Source: Rhizobium sp. L51/94 (GTDB taxonomy: Bacteria; Pseudomonadota; Alphaproteobacteria; Rhizobiales; Rhizobiaceae). Taken from it: 64,000 nucleotides of DNA. Shown piece after piece: positions 26,349-35,922 of this stretch. Both the position numbers and the translations under genes were made by a program. The notes below the pieces were generated by a model that worked only from the letters and a program-made list of their open reading frames with translations, was not told the DNA's origin and ran no database searches. The DNA is taken from the NCBI RefSeq assembly GCF_019355555.1, contig NZ_CP072142.1, positions 1,116,001-1,180,000 on the forward strand. Direction: 5' to 3'. How positions within the stretch are numbered: position 1 is the first letter of the stretch; the number at the start of each line of letters is the position of its first letter.

Positions 26349-27641
26349 ATGAAAAGAAGACACCTACTTGTGTTGACGATCGCACTCTCGGCCTCCGCCG
26401 CCTTTCCTGCCTTCGCGCAGGACGCAGCCAAGCCGTACGCTGGAACGACGCTTGCAGTGCTGATGGAAGGTCATCCGACGACGGACGGCATTCAGGCGTT
26501 GCTTCCCGAATTCACGAAGGAGACTGGTATCGAGGTCAACCTCGAGATCATTCCGGAATCCGACATCACCGCGAAAGAGCTCCTGGAATTCTCCTCGGCT
26601 TCTGGTCGCTACGACGTCGTCCAGAACAATATTATCTTCATTCCGGGCTTCGTGAAGGCCGGGTTTATCGACCCGCTGGACGATCTCGCCAAGAAGTTTC
26701 CGAAGGACTACGACAAAACCGACTTCGTTCCAGGCTACCTGAACACGAACGTCGTTGATGGCAAGCTCTACGGTCTGCCCGTCTATGGTGAGAGCACCTT
26801 CCTGATGTACCGGAAGGATCTTTTCGATCAGTACGGCATCACGCCGCCAAAGACATTCGACGACGTCGCTGCTGCCGCCAAGACCATCAAGGAAAAGTCT
26901 GACGGCAAGACCGTCGGGATTACGATGCGAGGCGCTCAGGGTATCCAGAACGTCTACGTTTGGGCAGGCTGGCTCTGGGGCTATGGCGGTGAATTCATCT
27001 CGAAAGATGGTAAGTCGGCTCTCGGTTCGGATGAGGCTGCCAAGTCGCTGGATGCTTTCGCCAACTTGCTCCGTAGCTACGGCCCCGTTGGTGTCGCCAA
27101 CTTCGGCTGGGAAGAAAACCACACGCTGTTCCAGCAGGGCAAGGCCGGCATGACCATGGATGCCACTGTCAACGGTGCCTTTAACGAAGATCCGTCTGTT
27201 TCTTCCGTCGTCGGTAAGGTCGGGTACGTTCCAGTTCCCGCTCAGAGCGACAAGCTCAAGGGTGGCTCCTCGTCGCTGGCCGTGCATAGCTTGTATGTGA
27301 CGTCGGCATCCAAGCAGAAAGAGGCTGCCTGGCTGTTCTCTTCCTGGGCAACCGCCAAGGAACAACAGCTCAAGTCCTTCGGGATAGCTCCGAACTCCGG
27401 CGTGACCTCTCAGGGCGCGATGAATTCCGAAGAATTCAACAAGCGTTACGGAGCTTTCAAGGAGGCGATGCTCGCATCGATCGCCAAGGGGAATCCTCAG
27501 TATCTTCCAACCGTGCAGGCCGCTAACGAGATCATCAACAACGCCGGTATCGCGGTGTCGAAAGTGCTCGCCGGAACGGCGTCGGCCAAGGACGCGCTCG
27601 CTGAAGCGAACGCGGCCAACGACGAAGCCCTTGCACGCTAA
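26349..27641 (+). CDS. sugar ABC transporter substrate-binding protein (importer 2)
   Basis: 430 residues, ribosome-binding site AAGGGG. Signal peptide about residues 1-23 (ends FAFA/AFAQ-DA). Mature part of solute-binding family 1: GTTLAVLMEGHPTTDGIQ, YDVVQNNIIFIPGFVKAGFI, GLPVYGESTFLMYRKDLFDQYGI. It supplies permeases encoded directly downstream. A hairpin follows its stop (27655-27681). Confidence 0.93.
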   Translation: MKRRHLLVLTIALSASAAFPAFAQDAAKPYAGTTLAVLMEGHPTTDGIQALLPEFTKETGIEVNLEIIPESDITAKELLEFSSASGRYDVVQNNIIFIPGFVKAGFIDPLDDLAKKFPKDYDKTDFVPGYLNTNVVDGKLYGLPVYGESTFLMYRKDLFDQYGITPPKTFDDVAAAAKTIKEKSDGKTVGITMRGAQGIQNVYVWAGWLWGYGGEFISKDGKSALGSDEAAKSLDAFANLLRSYGPVGVANFGWEENHTLFQQGKAGMTMDATVNGAFNEDPSVSSVVGKVGYVPVPAQSDKLKGGSSSLAVHSLYVTSASKQKEAAWLFSSWATAKEQQLKSFGIAPNSGVTSQGAMNSEEFNKRYGAFKEAMLASIAKGNPQYLPTVQAANEIINNAGIAVSKVLAGTASAKDALAEANAANDEALAR

Positions 27642-27654
27642 AACGCAAGCGATA

Positions 27655-27681
27655 CCACGTCCCGGCGCAACCCGGACGTGG
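27655..27681 (+). promoter_or_regulatory. intercistronic stem-loop after the binding-protein gene (importer 2)
   Basis: CCACGTCC (27655-27662) pairs perfectly with GGACGTGG (27674-27681); no T-run follows. Same place as the hairpin in importer 1 and probably the same role. Confidence 0.6.
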
Positions 27682-27700
27682 CCAAAATCCGGGGATCATA

Positions 27701-28573
27701 ATGTCCAGAGACGCAACAAAATTATTCTATCAGCCGGTCATCGCTTTCTTCAGCGCGGTGTCGGTGGTGATCACTGTCTACGTGTTGTGGCTCACCTTGC
27801 ACAATATCAACCTGATGCGGCCGGGTGGCGAGAAATTCGTCGGTTTTGCAAACTACACGCATCTCTTTTTCGATTCCCGCGGTTTGAATGCGCTCTGGCG
27901 AACTGTCCTCTTCACCACGGTTGCGACCGCTATCGAGCTTGCACTTGGTCTCACAATCGCTTTGCTCCTCGATAAGGAGTTCCTGGGCAAGAAAATTGCG
28001 CGGGCCATCATGCTGGTTCCTATCGTCATGACACCTATCGTCGTCGGGCTGACCTGGCGCTTTATGTTCGACCCGTCGAGCGGCATGGCAAACTACCTAC
28101 TGTCCCTAGTCGGCCTCGGTCCCGTAGACTGGCTCGGCAATCCGAACGTCGCGATCTTCTCCGTCATGATCGCCGATATCTGGCAATGGACGCCGTTCGT
28201 CGTGCTCCTGACCATGGCCTCCCTGGAATCCCTGCCAGGCGACCCGCAGAATGCGGCCCGTGTCGACGGTGCTCGCGATTGGCAGGTGCTTTGGCACATA
28301 ACCCTACCGGCCCTCCAGCGCGCCTTGATGGTCGTCGCACTCATCCGGGCGATCGACAGTGTGAAGACCTTTGACATTTTCTACATCATGACCCGCGGCG
28401 GACCGGCGCTGTCGACCGAGACGCTCAATCTCTACGGCTACATCTCGGCCTTCACGAACTTCGACATCTCCTATTCGCTCACGATCGCGATGGTGCTGAC
28501 CATCTTCACCAACGTCGCGCTGCTCCTGCTTTACAACCTTGCCTTCAAAGCACCAGCGGGAGGAGCCGCCTAA
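27701..28573 (+). CDS. sugar ABC transporter permease (importer 2, first subunit)
   Basis: 290 residues, six predicted membrane helices. EAA-type loop reads QNAARVDGARDWQVLWHITLPAL. The stop shares a base with the next start (TAATG). MalF-like half of the channel. Confidence 0.93.
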   Translation: MSRDATKLFYQPVIAFFSAVSVVITVYVLWLTLHNINLMRPGGEKFVGFANYTHLFFDSRGLNALWRTVLFTTVATAIELALGLTIALLLDKEFLGKKIARAIMLVPIVMTPIVVGLTWRFMFDPSSGMANYLLSLVGLGPVDWLGNPNVAIFSVMIADIWQWTPFVVLLTMASLESLPGDPQNAARVDGARDWQVLWHITLPALQRALMVVALIRAIDSVKTFDIFYIMTRGGPALSTETLNLYGYISAFTNFDISYSLTIAMVLTIFTNVALLLLYNLAFKAPAGGAA

Positions 28574-29382
28574 TGCGCAAGCTGATATTTTACTTTGCCG
28601 TGGTAATCCTGCTGATCGTGGTTCTGTTCCCGCTCTATTGGGTGTTTGTGACCTCAATCAAATCGACCAAGGACGCGTTTGCCATTCCACCGGTGTGGTT
28701 CTTCGAGCCGACTTGGGAGAACTATCAGCGGGTCCTGAACAACGGCAGCTTCATCCGCGCTTTCTTCAACAGCGTCGTCATCTCGTTCAGTGCCAGTCTG
28801 ATCTCCGTGGCTGTGGGTGCTTTGGCCGCCTACGGCCTGGTGGCACAGGAAGAACCTGTCCGTCGTAAGAATGAGAAGTTCGTGCTTAGCCTGCGTATCG
28901 CGCCGCCGCTGATCTTCATTATCCCGACCTACTTCTTGGCAGCGCAGTTGAAGCTGCTCAACAATCACTGGATCATCATCGCTGTTTACGCGTTCGTCAA
29001 CGTGCCGTTCGCGATCTCGCTGCTCATGACCTTCTTCGAGGACATTCCAAAAGAGTTGCGGGATGCCGCAAGGGTCGACGGGGCACGTGAACTCACCATC
29101 TTCTGGAACGTGTTCCTGCCGGTCGCGAAGGGCGGCATTGTCGCTACGCTTATCCTCTGCGTCCTGTTCACCTGGAATGAGTTTTTCATCGCCCTCGTCC
29201 TGACAGGACGGGACACCCAGACATTGCCCGTCAGCATCACCTCGTTCCTGACGTTCCAAGGCGTCCAGTGGGGACCACTTACCGCGGCCGCAACACTCGT
29301 CATGCTGCCGATGCTCGTGCTTGGCATGCTGGTTCAAGGACAGGTCGTGCGCGGCATGTCTCTTGGGAGTATCAAAGGATGA
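28573..29382 (+). CDS. sugar ABC transporter permease (importer 2, second subunit)
   Basis: 269 residues, six helices, EAA loop DAARVDGARELTIFWNVFLPVA, WNEFFIALVL, and the ending GQVVRGMSLGSIKG. MalG-like. Stop overlaps the ATPase start. Confidence 0.93.
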   Translation: MRKLIFYFAVVILLIVVLFPLYWVFVTSIKSTKDAFAIPPVWFFEPTWENYQRVLNNGSFIRAFFNSVVISFSASLISVAVGALAAYGLVAQEEPVRRKNEKFVLSLRIAPPLIFIIPTYFLAAQLKLLNNHWIIIAVYAFVNVPFAISLLMTFFEDIPKELRDAARVDGARELTIFWNVFLPVAKGGIVATLILCVLFTWNEFFIALVLTGRDTQTLPVSITSFLTFQGVQWGPLTAAATLVMLPMLVLGMLVQGQVVRGMSLGSIKG

Positions 29383-30479
29383 TCGGCATGACTTCAGCGA
29401 TCAAGAGTTCACTATCCCTGCGCAAGATCACCAAATCCTATGGTCCGATCTCTGTCCTCAAGGGCATTGACGTCGAGGTTTCGGAAGGCGAGTTCATCGT
29501 TCTCCTCGGACCTTCAGGCTGCGGCAAGTCCACGCTTCTGCATGCGATCGCCGGACTTCACCCGATCGACTCCGGTGACATCGTGATCCAGGGCAAGACG
29601 GTTACGGATACCCCGACACGCGAGCGCGACGTCGCAATGGTGTTCCAGAGCTATGCGCTCTACCCCAACATGTCGGTGGCGCAGAACATCGGATTTCCCC
29701 TCCGGATGCGCAAGCTGTCCAAGCAGGAGATTGCGAAGAAGGTCGCAGAGGTCGCCCGCCTGTTGCAGATCGAGCCGCTCCTTGATCGCAAGCCCCGCGA
29801 ACTGTCGGGCGGACAGCGCCAGCGAGTGGCCATCGGGCGAGCCCTTGTCCGCGATCCCAAGGTCTTTTTGTTCGACGAACCGCTGTCCAATCTTGATGCG
29901 ACGCTTCGCGTCGAGACGCGCGCGGAGATCAAGAGACTGCACGAGCGCACCGGCAAGACCATGGTCTACGTGACCCATGATCAGATCGAGGCCATGACGC
30001 TTGCGACCCGGATCGTCGTCATGAACAAGGGCGACATCCAGCAGATCGGCACGCCCTACGAGATCTATCACAAGCCGGCGAACACCTTCGTTGCCCGCTT
30101 CGTCGGATCGCCGTCCATGCAGTTCATCACCGGACGCCTTCTCAAGGATGGCTCTGGCGTGCGCTTCACCGACGGCAAGGACTGGACGCTTCCAATGCCC
30201 TTTCCGGAACTCGCAGCCATTGGCAGCACAGATGTCATCCTGGGCGTCCGACCGGAACACATCAAGCTCGTCCCGTCGGATCAGGAAGGTCATGAAGCCT
30301 TGGTAGACCTAGTCGAGTCGACTGGGCCCGAGGATAACGTGACGCTGTCCGTCAACGGTCAGAAGGTCACGGCACGTCTTGAGACCGGTGTTACGAAAAG
30401 CGGGCAGACGGTCAAAGTACAGATCGCCACAGACAAGGTCTCGCTCTTCGATGCGGCGAGCGGAAAACGCATAAACTGA
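29379..30479 (+). CDS. sugar ABC transporter ATP-binding protein (importer 2)
   Basis: 366 residues from ATG 29379 (ATGA overlap with the permease stop); ATG 29388 has better spacing to AAAGGA and may be the true start. Walker A GPSGCGKST, signature [14 protein letters not shown], Walker [14 protein letters not shown]-loop VTHDQ, C-terminal TOBE domain (GVRPEHIKLVP). UgpC/MalK type. Confidence 0.95.
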   Translation: MIGMTSAIKSSLSLRKITKSYGPISVLKGIDVEVSEGEFIVLLGPSGCGKSTLLHAIAGLHPIDSGDIVIQGKTVTDTPTRERDVAMVFQSYALYPNMSVAQNIGFPLRMRKLSKQEIAKKVAEVARLLQIEPLLDRKPRELSGGQRQRVAIGRALVRDPKVFLFDEPLSNLDATLRVETRAEIKRLHERTGKTMVYVTHDQIEAMTLATRIVVMNKGDIQQIGTPYEIYHKPANTFVARFVGSPSMQFITGRLLKDGSGVRFTDGKDWTLPMPFPELAAIGSTDVILGVRPEHIKLVPSDQEGHEALVDLVESTGPEDNVTLSVNGQKVTARLETGVTKSGQTVKVQIATDKVSLFDAASGKRIN

Positions 30480-30490
30480 ACGGAACAGAC

Positions 30491-31246
30491 ATGAAGATCA
30501 TCATCAAGGACACGGCTGCGGAGGCATCCGCTGCGGTCACGGAAATCCTGTTGCAGCAGATCGGTGCAAAGCCGGACAGCATTCTCGGGCTTCCGACCGG
30601 TGGCACGCCGCTTCCGGTCTACGCCAGGCTCCGGGAGGAATTCGAAAAGGGTCATGGATCCTGTAGATCGATCACGACATTCAACCTTGACGAATATATT
30701 GGGCTTTCGTCCGATGATCCGGCGTCCTACGCTCGCTACATGCGCGAGAACCTGTTCGAGCACGTAGACATCGATTACAGCCGGACGAACATTCCGAACG
30801 GCTGGGCTTCCGACGCCGATGCTGAGGCAAAGCGCTACGAGGTTCTGATCGCGTCCTCCGGAGGCATCGACCTCATGCTGCTCGGCCTCGGCCGCAATGC
30901 TCACATAGGGTTCAACGAGCCGGGATCGGCCCACGACTCCAAGACACGCCGCGTAGCTTTGACAGAATCGACACTCGCTGCGAATGCGGCCTACTTTGCG
31001 CCCGGCGTAACGCAGCCGACCCACGCGATCACGATGGGCATTGGCACCATCCTGGAGTGCCGAAGGATCGTTGTCCTAGCGACCGGCTTTGAAAAGGCCC
31101 AGGCCGTGGCTGCGAGCGTGAACGGGGTTGCATCCGAGGCCGTGCCGGGCTCTGCGCTGAGCCACCATCCAAATACAACTATCGTGCTCGACAGGGCCGC
31201 CGCCAGAGATCTCGGCATCGCTCAGCCTGTGGAGCTACGGGCATGA
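30491..31246 (+). CDS. nagB: glucosamine-6-phosphate deaminase
   Basis: 251 residues. Motifs: LGLPTGGTPLPVYARL (phosphate site), TTFNLDEYIGLSSDDPASY (catalytic Asp), and LMLLGLGRNAHIGFNEPGS with the ring-opening His. The usual family text in the last motif is GxDGHIAFNEP; here the residues before AHIGFNEP are RN. It converts GlcN-6-P to fructose-6-P and ammonia. Stop overlaps the nanE-nanK start (ATGA), tying it to ManNAc metabolism. No nagA deacetylase is in the window to make GlcN-6-P. Confidence 0.93.
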   Translation: MKIIIKDTAAEASAAVTEILLQQIGAKPDSILGLPTGGTPLPVYARLREEFEKGHGSCRSITTFNLDEYIGLSSDDPASYARYMRENLFEHVDIDYSRTNIPNGWASDADAEAKRYEVLIASSGGIDLMLLGLGRNAHIGFNEPGSAHDSKTRRVALTESTLAANAAYFAPGVTQPTHAITMGIGTILECRRIVVLATGFEKAQAVAASVNGVASEAVPGSALSHHPNTTIVLDRAAARDLGIAQPVELRA

Positions 31247-32775
31247 CACAACAATCCAGGGACAATGGTAGGAACGTGCTAAAAGATATTCTCAAGAGCG
31301 CCTTGATCGTCTCCTGCCAGCCCGTTCCGGGCGGCGCGATGGACGAAAGCCAGTATGTCGTCGGCTTTGGACTTGCGGCACTGTCCGCGGGTGCTGCCGG
31401 ACTGCGCATCGAGTCCGCGCGCTACGTCGCCGCCGTTCGTGCGGCCACTGATGCCCCCATCATCGGTCTGATCAAACGTGATTTGGACGACAGCCCGGTC
31501 CGCATCACACCATTTCTGCATGACGTCCAAGCCCTTGCTGAGGCCGGGGCGGATATCATTGCTTTCGACGCCACGGACCGCGTCCGGCCGGTAACGCTTG
31601 AAGCGCTGGCCCAGGCTGTCCGGGATGCTGGCAAGCTCTCTATGGCCGACTGCAGCTGCGTCGAAGACGCCCGCCGGGCGCTCGCCGCTGGTGCTGACTT
31701 CGTCGGGACGACGATGTCCGGCTATACCGGCGGCCCTGAGCCAGTCGATCCCGACATCGCCCTCATCGCCGAGCTTCGCGCGCTGACACCCTTCGTCATC
31801 GCGGAGGGCCGTATCCGGACGACTGAACAGGCACAGGCAGCGGCACGGGCAGGTGCGGCCTGCGTCGTGGTCGGATCCGCCATCACCCGCACAGAGCATG
31901 TGACCACATGGTTCCGCAATGCGCTGAACGAGGCCTACGCGGCGGCTCCGGTCGTCCTGGCCGTCGATCTGGGCGGCACGAAGATCATGGCGTCGCTCGT
32001 GCAGTCCGGCGAGGTCCTCGACACGGCAGTGTTCGCCACCGACCGATCGGGATCTCCCGAAGGCTGGCTCGCCTCTATCGTTGAAGCGACGGCTCAATGG
32101 AAAGGTCGCTACACGGCCGCTGGGATCGCGGTCACGGGTGCTGTGCGGGACGGTCACTGGCGTGCGATGAACAAGGCGACGCTCGGTATCGGGGGCGAGT
32201 TTCCACTTGAGCAGCGGGCCGCGGAACTCCTCGGCGTGCCGGTCGTGGTGGCCAATGACGCCCAGGCTGCGGCATGGGGCGAGTTCAAGGCATCGTCCGA
32301 CCGTTCTGACCTCGTATTCATGACGGTCTCGACCGGGCTTGGCGGCGGCATCGTCGCGGATGGCCGGCTAATGCGCGGCGTTGCCGGACATTTCGGTCAG
32401 ATGTCGAATGCCAGCGGATCGAAGGTGGAAAGCCAGCTTTGCGGGCCATGGATCGCGGCCGAGGCCAAGCGTCTGGGACACGCTTGCGAGCCAAAGGAAG
32501 TTTTCGCGGCGTCCGACGCCGGCGATGCCTGGGCCGTCGGGATCATCGACAGCCTCGCCAAGCGATTTGCGCGCCTGTGCTGCGACATCCAGTTGGCGAT
32601 CGATCCCGCAAGGATCGTCATAGGCGGAGGCGTCGGCCTTGCAACCGGCTTCCTCGACAGAGTCACAAAAGAGGTGGGAGCCCTCGAACCTTCCGCAGTG
32701 CCCGAACTACACGCGGCAATCCTGGGGCCAAGGGCAGGGATTGTCGGGATCGCAGACTTGGCAGGCAGACAATAA
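31243..32775 (+). CDS. fused ManNAc-6-P 2-epimerase / ManNAc kinase (NanE-NanK)
   Basis: 510 residues in two domains. About 1-225: NanE TIM barrel (SALIVSCQPVPGGAMD, GAAGLRIESARYVAAVR, PIIGLIKRDL, MADCSCVEDARRALAAGADFVGTTMSGYT, FVIAEGRIRT). About 235-510: ROK kinase (VVLAVDLGGTKIMASLV phosphate loop, VVVANDAQAAAWGEF with catalytic Asp, TVSTGLGGGIVADGRL, ARIVIGGGVGL). The ROK zinc motif (CxCGxxGCxE) is missing: after GHFGQMSNASGS only a lone Cys is found. The order of reactions would be ManNAc to ManNAc-6-P to GlcNAc-6-P. Confidence 0.9.
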   Translation: MTQQSRDNGRNVLKDILKSALIVSCQPVPGGAMDESQYVVGFGLAALSAGAAGLRIESARYVAAVRAATDAPIIGLIKRDLDDSPVRITPFLHDVQALAEAGADIIAFDATDRVRPVTLEALAQAVRDAGKLSMADCSCVEDARRALAAGADFVGTTMSGYTGGPEPVDPDIALIAELRALTPFVIAEGRIRTTEQAQAAARAGAACVVVGSAITRTEHVTTWFRNALNEAYAAAPVVLAVDLGGTKIMASLVQSGEVLDTAVFATDRSGSPEGWLASIVEATAQWKGRYTAAGIAVTGAVRDGHWRAMNKATLGIGGEFPLEQRAAELLGVPVVVANDAQAAAWGEFKASSDRSDLVFMTVSTGLGGGIVADGRLMRGVAGHFGQMSNASGSKVESQLCGPWIAAEAKRLGHACEPKEVFAASDAGDAWAVGIIDSLAKRFARLCCDIQLAIDPARIVIGGGVGLATGFLDRVTKEVGALEPSAVPELHAAILGPRAGIVGIADLAGRQ

Positions 32776-32804
32776 CAATCACAAATCCAGAAGGGAAACG
32801 TAAA

Positions 32805-34136
32805 ATGACAAAATTGCATAACGTACTTGCCGCCAGTGTGGCGGCTGTATTCTGCTTCGTGGCTCTGCCGAGCATCGCCTCGGCAGAAGTCACGGTTCTC
32901 GGCTGGCCGGGCGGTTCGGAAGAAACCGCTCTTCGCGCTTCGGTCGACGCCTACAACGCGCTTTCGGGCACCGCTTCTGACGACAAGGTGCAGCTCCTGT
33001 TCTTCAACCGCGACGGTTTCTACGACAAGCTCCAGGCAGACCTCGCAGCCGGTTCGGATGCATTCGACATTAACCTCATTGCGACCTATTCGATCGGCCG
33101 ATACGCGCCCTTCATGGAGCCTGTCGATCTCGGTGCCGACGCGGAGAAGGTTTTCGGCAAGACCGTTCTCGAGACCATGCAGTTCGAGGGCAAGCAGTAT
33201 GGCGTGCCGACCGATCTGTCGCTGCATTTCATGTACTATCGTAAGGATCTTACCGACGCCCTGATGAAGGACGATGCGGCGAAGAAAACCTACGGTGATA
33301 TCGCCCAGAAGTATCTCGGCAAGTCGCTTCAGCCGAAGGATCCGGATAGCTGGACCTGGGACGACTGGGCAGCGACGGCGCTCTATTTCACCAAGTCAGT
33401 GAACCCGAGCAGCCCGGTGAAATATGGGACAGTTCTTCAGATGAAGAACCTGCTGTTCAACATGATGGTCTTCCAGTCGCTTCCGCGCTCGTATGGTGCC
33501 GACTGGACCGATGAATCGGGCAAGGTCACCGTCGACTCCCAAGCCTACCGGGCTGGTCTCGAGCTCTACAAGAAGCTGTACGACGCTGGCGCGACGCCGA
33601 AGGATTCGCTGAGCTACGAGTATCCGGAAACGAACGCCGCATGGGAATCAGGCCAGGTGGCAACCGCACTGCAGTGGAATGCGGCTGCGAGCGAGCTGAC
33701 CAGCACCGACAAGGATCCGGCTGTCGCGGAAGACACTGCCATCGTCGCCCCGCCTGCCGGCCCCGATGGTCGCAAGGATCACATCCATGGCCTTGGCCTC
33801 GGCCTTAACAAGAGCTCCATGCACAAGGAGGGTGCGACCAAGTTTCTCAAATGGCTGGCAACTGAGGATGCCGCGCTGACCTACGCCAAGGCTGGCGGTT
33901 CGCCTGGATTGTCGCCGTCGTCGGTTGAGAAGATTGCAAAGGATCGGCCCGATCTCGTCCAGCTCGGACAGTTCGCGGGTAGCTACGGCTACGTCATGCG
34001 TGGTGCGACGTCCGCCAAGGCGCTGTCGGTCTACGAGGCGCAGGCCAAGGAGTTCACGGCGTATTGGGCCGGTCAGAAGACCCTGGATGCCGCGCTGTCG
34101 GCTACCACCCAATCGATGACAGAACTTCTGAAGTAA
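32805..34136 (+). CDS. sugar ABC transporter substrate-binding protein (importer 3)
   Basis: 443 residues from ATG 32805 (AGAAGGG upstream). Signal peptide about 1-27 (ends ASA-EV). Mature part: VTVLGWPGGSEETALRASV, QADLAAGSDAFDINLIATYS, YGVPTDLSLHFMYYRKDL, GLGLGLNKSSMHKEGA. It differs clearly from the importer-2 protein, so the two importers should take different substrates although both flank nagB-nanEK. Confidence 0.92.
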   Translation: MTKLHNVLAASVAAVFCFVALPSIASAEVTVLGWPGGSEETALRASVDAYNALSGTASDDKVQLLFFNRDGFYDKLQADLAAGSDAFDINLIATYSIGRYAPFMEPVDLGADAEKVFGKTVLETMQFEGKQYGVPTDLSLHFMYYRKDLTDALMKDDAAKKTYGDIAQKYLGKSLQPKDPDSWTWDDWAATALYFTKSVNPSSPVKYGTVLQMKNLLFNMMVFQSLPRSYGADWTDESGKVTVDSQAYRAGLELYKKLYDAGATPKDSLSYEYPETNAAWESGQVATALQWNAAASELTSTDKDPAVAEDTAIVAPPAGPDGRKDHIHGLGLGLNKSSMHKEGATKFLKWLATEDAALTYAKAGGSPGLSPSSVEKIAKDRPDLVQLGQFAGSYGYVMRGATSAKALSVYEAQAKEFTAYWAGQKTLDAALSATTQSMTELLK

Positions 34137-34195
34137 AACGAGCGTGCCTGGTCGCGATGACGCGCCTGGGCATCCCATTTGTGGAATTTCTTAAC

Positions 34196-35080
34196 ATGCG
34201 AATGACACACCAACAGCGCGAGGGCAGGCTCCTTGTTATGCCGCTCGTCGTCTTCCTGCTCGTGTTCCTGAGCTTTCCGGCGTTGGTCGATATCGTCTAT
34301 GCGCTGTCGGACGTGACTTTCCAGACGATGCGTTCGCCGCAACTTATAGGGCTCGGGAACTTTTCGGCAGTGATTGGCGACCCGGAATTCTGGTCGGCAT
34401 GCTGGTTCTCGCTGCGATTCGGTCTGCTGACCGCTCTGCTCGAATGTGCCCTGGGTCTTTCGCTTGCGATCTTTCTGTCGCCCATCGTCAAGCGACACGG
34501 TTGGACGACCGCTGTCCTGATGCTCCCAATGATGGTCGCACCGTCGATGGTCGGTCTCATGTACCGTTTGGTGCTGCATGAGTTCGCTGGCCCGCTGCCC
34601 TACTATCTGACGCTATGGTTTGGAAACAGTCCTGCGTTTCTCGATGCCGATCATGCCTTCTGGACGCTGACGGTCGTGGAGACATTGCAATGGACGCCAT
34701 TCGCGTTCCTGCTCTTCCACGTCGCCTACATCTCGATACCGTCGGAAATCCGGGAGGCTGCCGCTATGGACAAGGCTGGCGTCTGGCGACGTCTGTGGCG
34801 CATCGAGCTGCCGATGATGAAGACGACGATCGCCATCGCGTTCGGCATCCGCTTCATCGACGGCTTCCGCGTGTTCGACAACGTCTTCACCCTAACAGGG
34901 GCGGGCGCTGGAGGATCGACCACATCGCTGTCGATCTATATCTATCAGGCATTTTTCAATGGAGGCCAGATCGGGCGTGCGGTCGCCGCTTCTGCTCTGT
35001 TCTTCTTCGCCTCGCTCATTGTGGTCTACGGCGGCGGAATGCTGAAATCCTACCTTGAACGCCGGAGGCTTGCCGCATGA
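34196..35080 (+). CDS. sugar ABC transporter permease (importer 3, first subunit)
   Basis: 294 residues from ATG 34196 (GGAA upstream); in-frame starts at 34157 or earlier are possible. Six predicted helices; EAA loop EIREAAAMDKAGVWRRLWRIELPMM. The stop overlaps the next start (ATGA). Confidence 0.92.
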   Translation: MRMTHQQREGRLLVMPLVVFLLVFLSFPALVDIVYALSDVTFQTMRSPQLIGLGNFSAVIGDPEFWSACWFSLRFGLLTALLECALGLSLAIFLSPIVKRHGWTTAVLMLPMMVAPSMVGLMYRLVLHEFAGPLPYYLTLWFGNSPAFLDADHAFWTLTVVETLQWTPFAFLLFHVAYISIPSEIREAAAMDKAGVWRRLWRIELPMMKTTIAIAFGIRFIDGFRVFDNVFTLTGAGAGGSTTSLSIYIYQAFFNGGQIGRAVAASALFFFASLIVVYGGGMLKSYLERRRLAA

Positions 35081-35895
35081 ACATCCTACGTTGGATCGTG
35101 TTCGCCATCGCGGCCTTCGCCATGAACTTCCCTGTGATCGTCACCCTGATCACCTCGTTCAAAAGCGCCAAAGAGATTGCCACCAACCCTGGTCTGATCC
35201 TCCAGGCTCCAACCATCGCCAACTATGCCAAGGTGCTGACTGACACGAGCCGCTTCAATATCTACGCCTTTCTGCTCAACAGTACGGTAGCGGCCTTCAT
35301 TGCCTCATTCCTGGCACTCCTTTTATGTCTGCCTGCGGCCTACGCTATCGTAAAGACCGACGTCGGCACGAAACACCTGTTGCCGATCGTCGCCAACCTG
35401 CGTGCCGTTCCGCTCGTCGTGTTCGCGATCCCGCTATACATGATGTTCCAGTTCGTAGGACTTCTCGACACCAGAACCGGTCTCGGTCTCATTCTCACGA
35501 TCGTGAACCTGCCGCTAAGCCTGATGATGATGGTCAACGCGATCGTCGAGATTCCACGCGAGATCGACGAGGCAGCCCGTATGGACAAGGCGAATGCCTT
35601 CGCAATCCTCCGGAGGATCGTCGCCCCCGTCATAAGGCCAGCGATGGTCACGGCCCTGATCTTCGGTTTCATCGCGGCGTGGAACGAATACCTGTTCGGC
35701 CTGATGATGACGACGAGACAGGCAGTGCCGATCACCGTCGGCGCTTCGTTCTTCTTCTCCGCCAGCGGCGGCGGTATCCAGTGGGGCGCTGCGTCTGCCG
35801 TCATGATCCTCGGTGCTTTGCCGCCGGCGATCCTCGGATGCCTCATCTATCGACAACTGACCGGATCCATCACCGCTGGCGCAGTCAAAGGTTAA
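35077..35895 (+). CDS. sugar ABC transporter permease (importer 3, second subunit)
   Basis: 272 residues. Six helices, EAA loop EIDEAARMDKANAFAILRRI, WNEYLFGLMM, and the ending LTGSITAGAVKG. MalG-like partner of the previous permease. Confidence 0.93.
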   Translation: MNILRWIVFAIAAFAMNFPVIVTLITSFKSAKEIATNPGLILQAPTIANYAKVLTDTSRFNIYAFLLNSTVAAFIASFLALLLCLPAAYAIVKTDVGTKHLLPIVANLRAVPLVVFAIPLYMMFQFVGLLDTRTGLGLILTIVNLPLSLMMMVNAIVEIPREIDEAARMDKANAFAILRRIVAPVIRPAMVTALIFGFIAAWNEYLFGLMMTTRQAVPITVGASFFFSASGGGIQWGAASAVMILGALPPAILGCLIYRQLTGSITAGAVKG

Positions 35896-35922
35896 TTGGC
35901 AAGCAATTGAATGGGAGTGACA

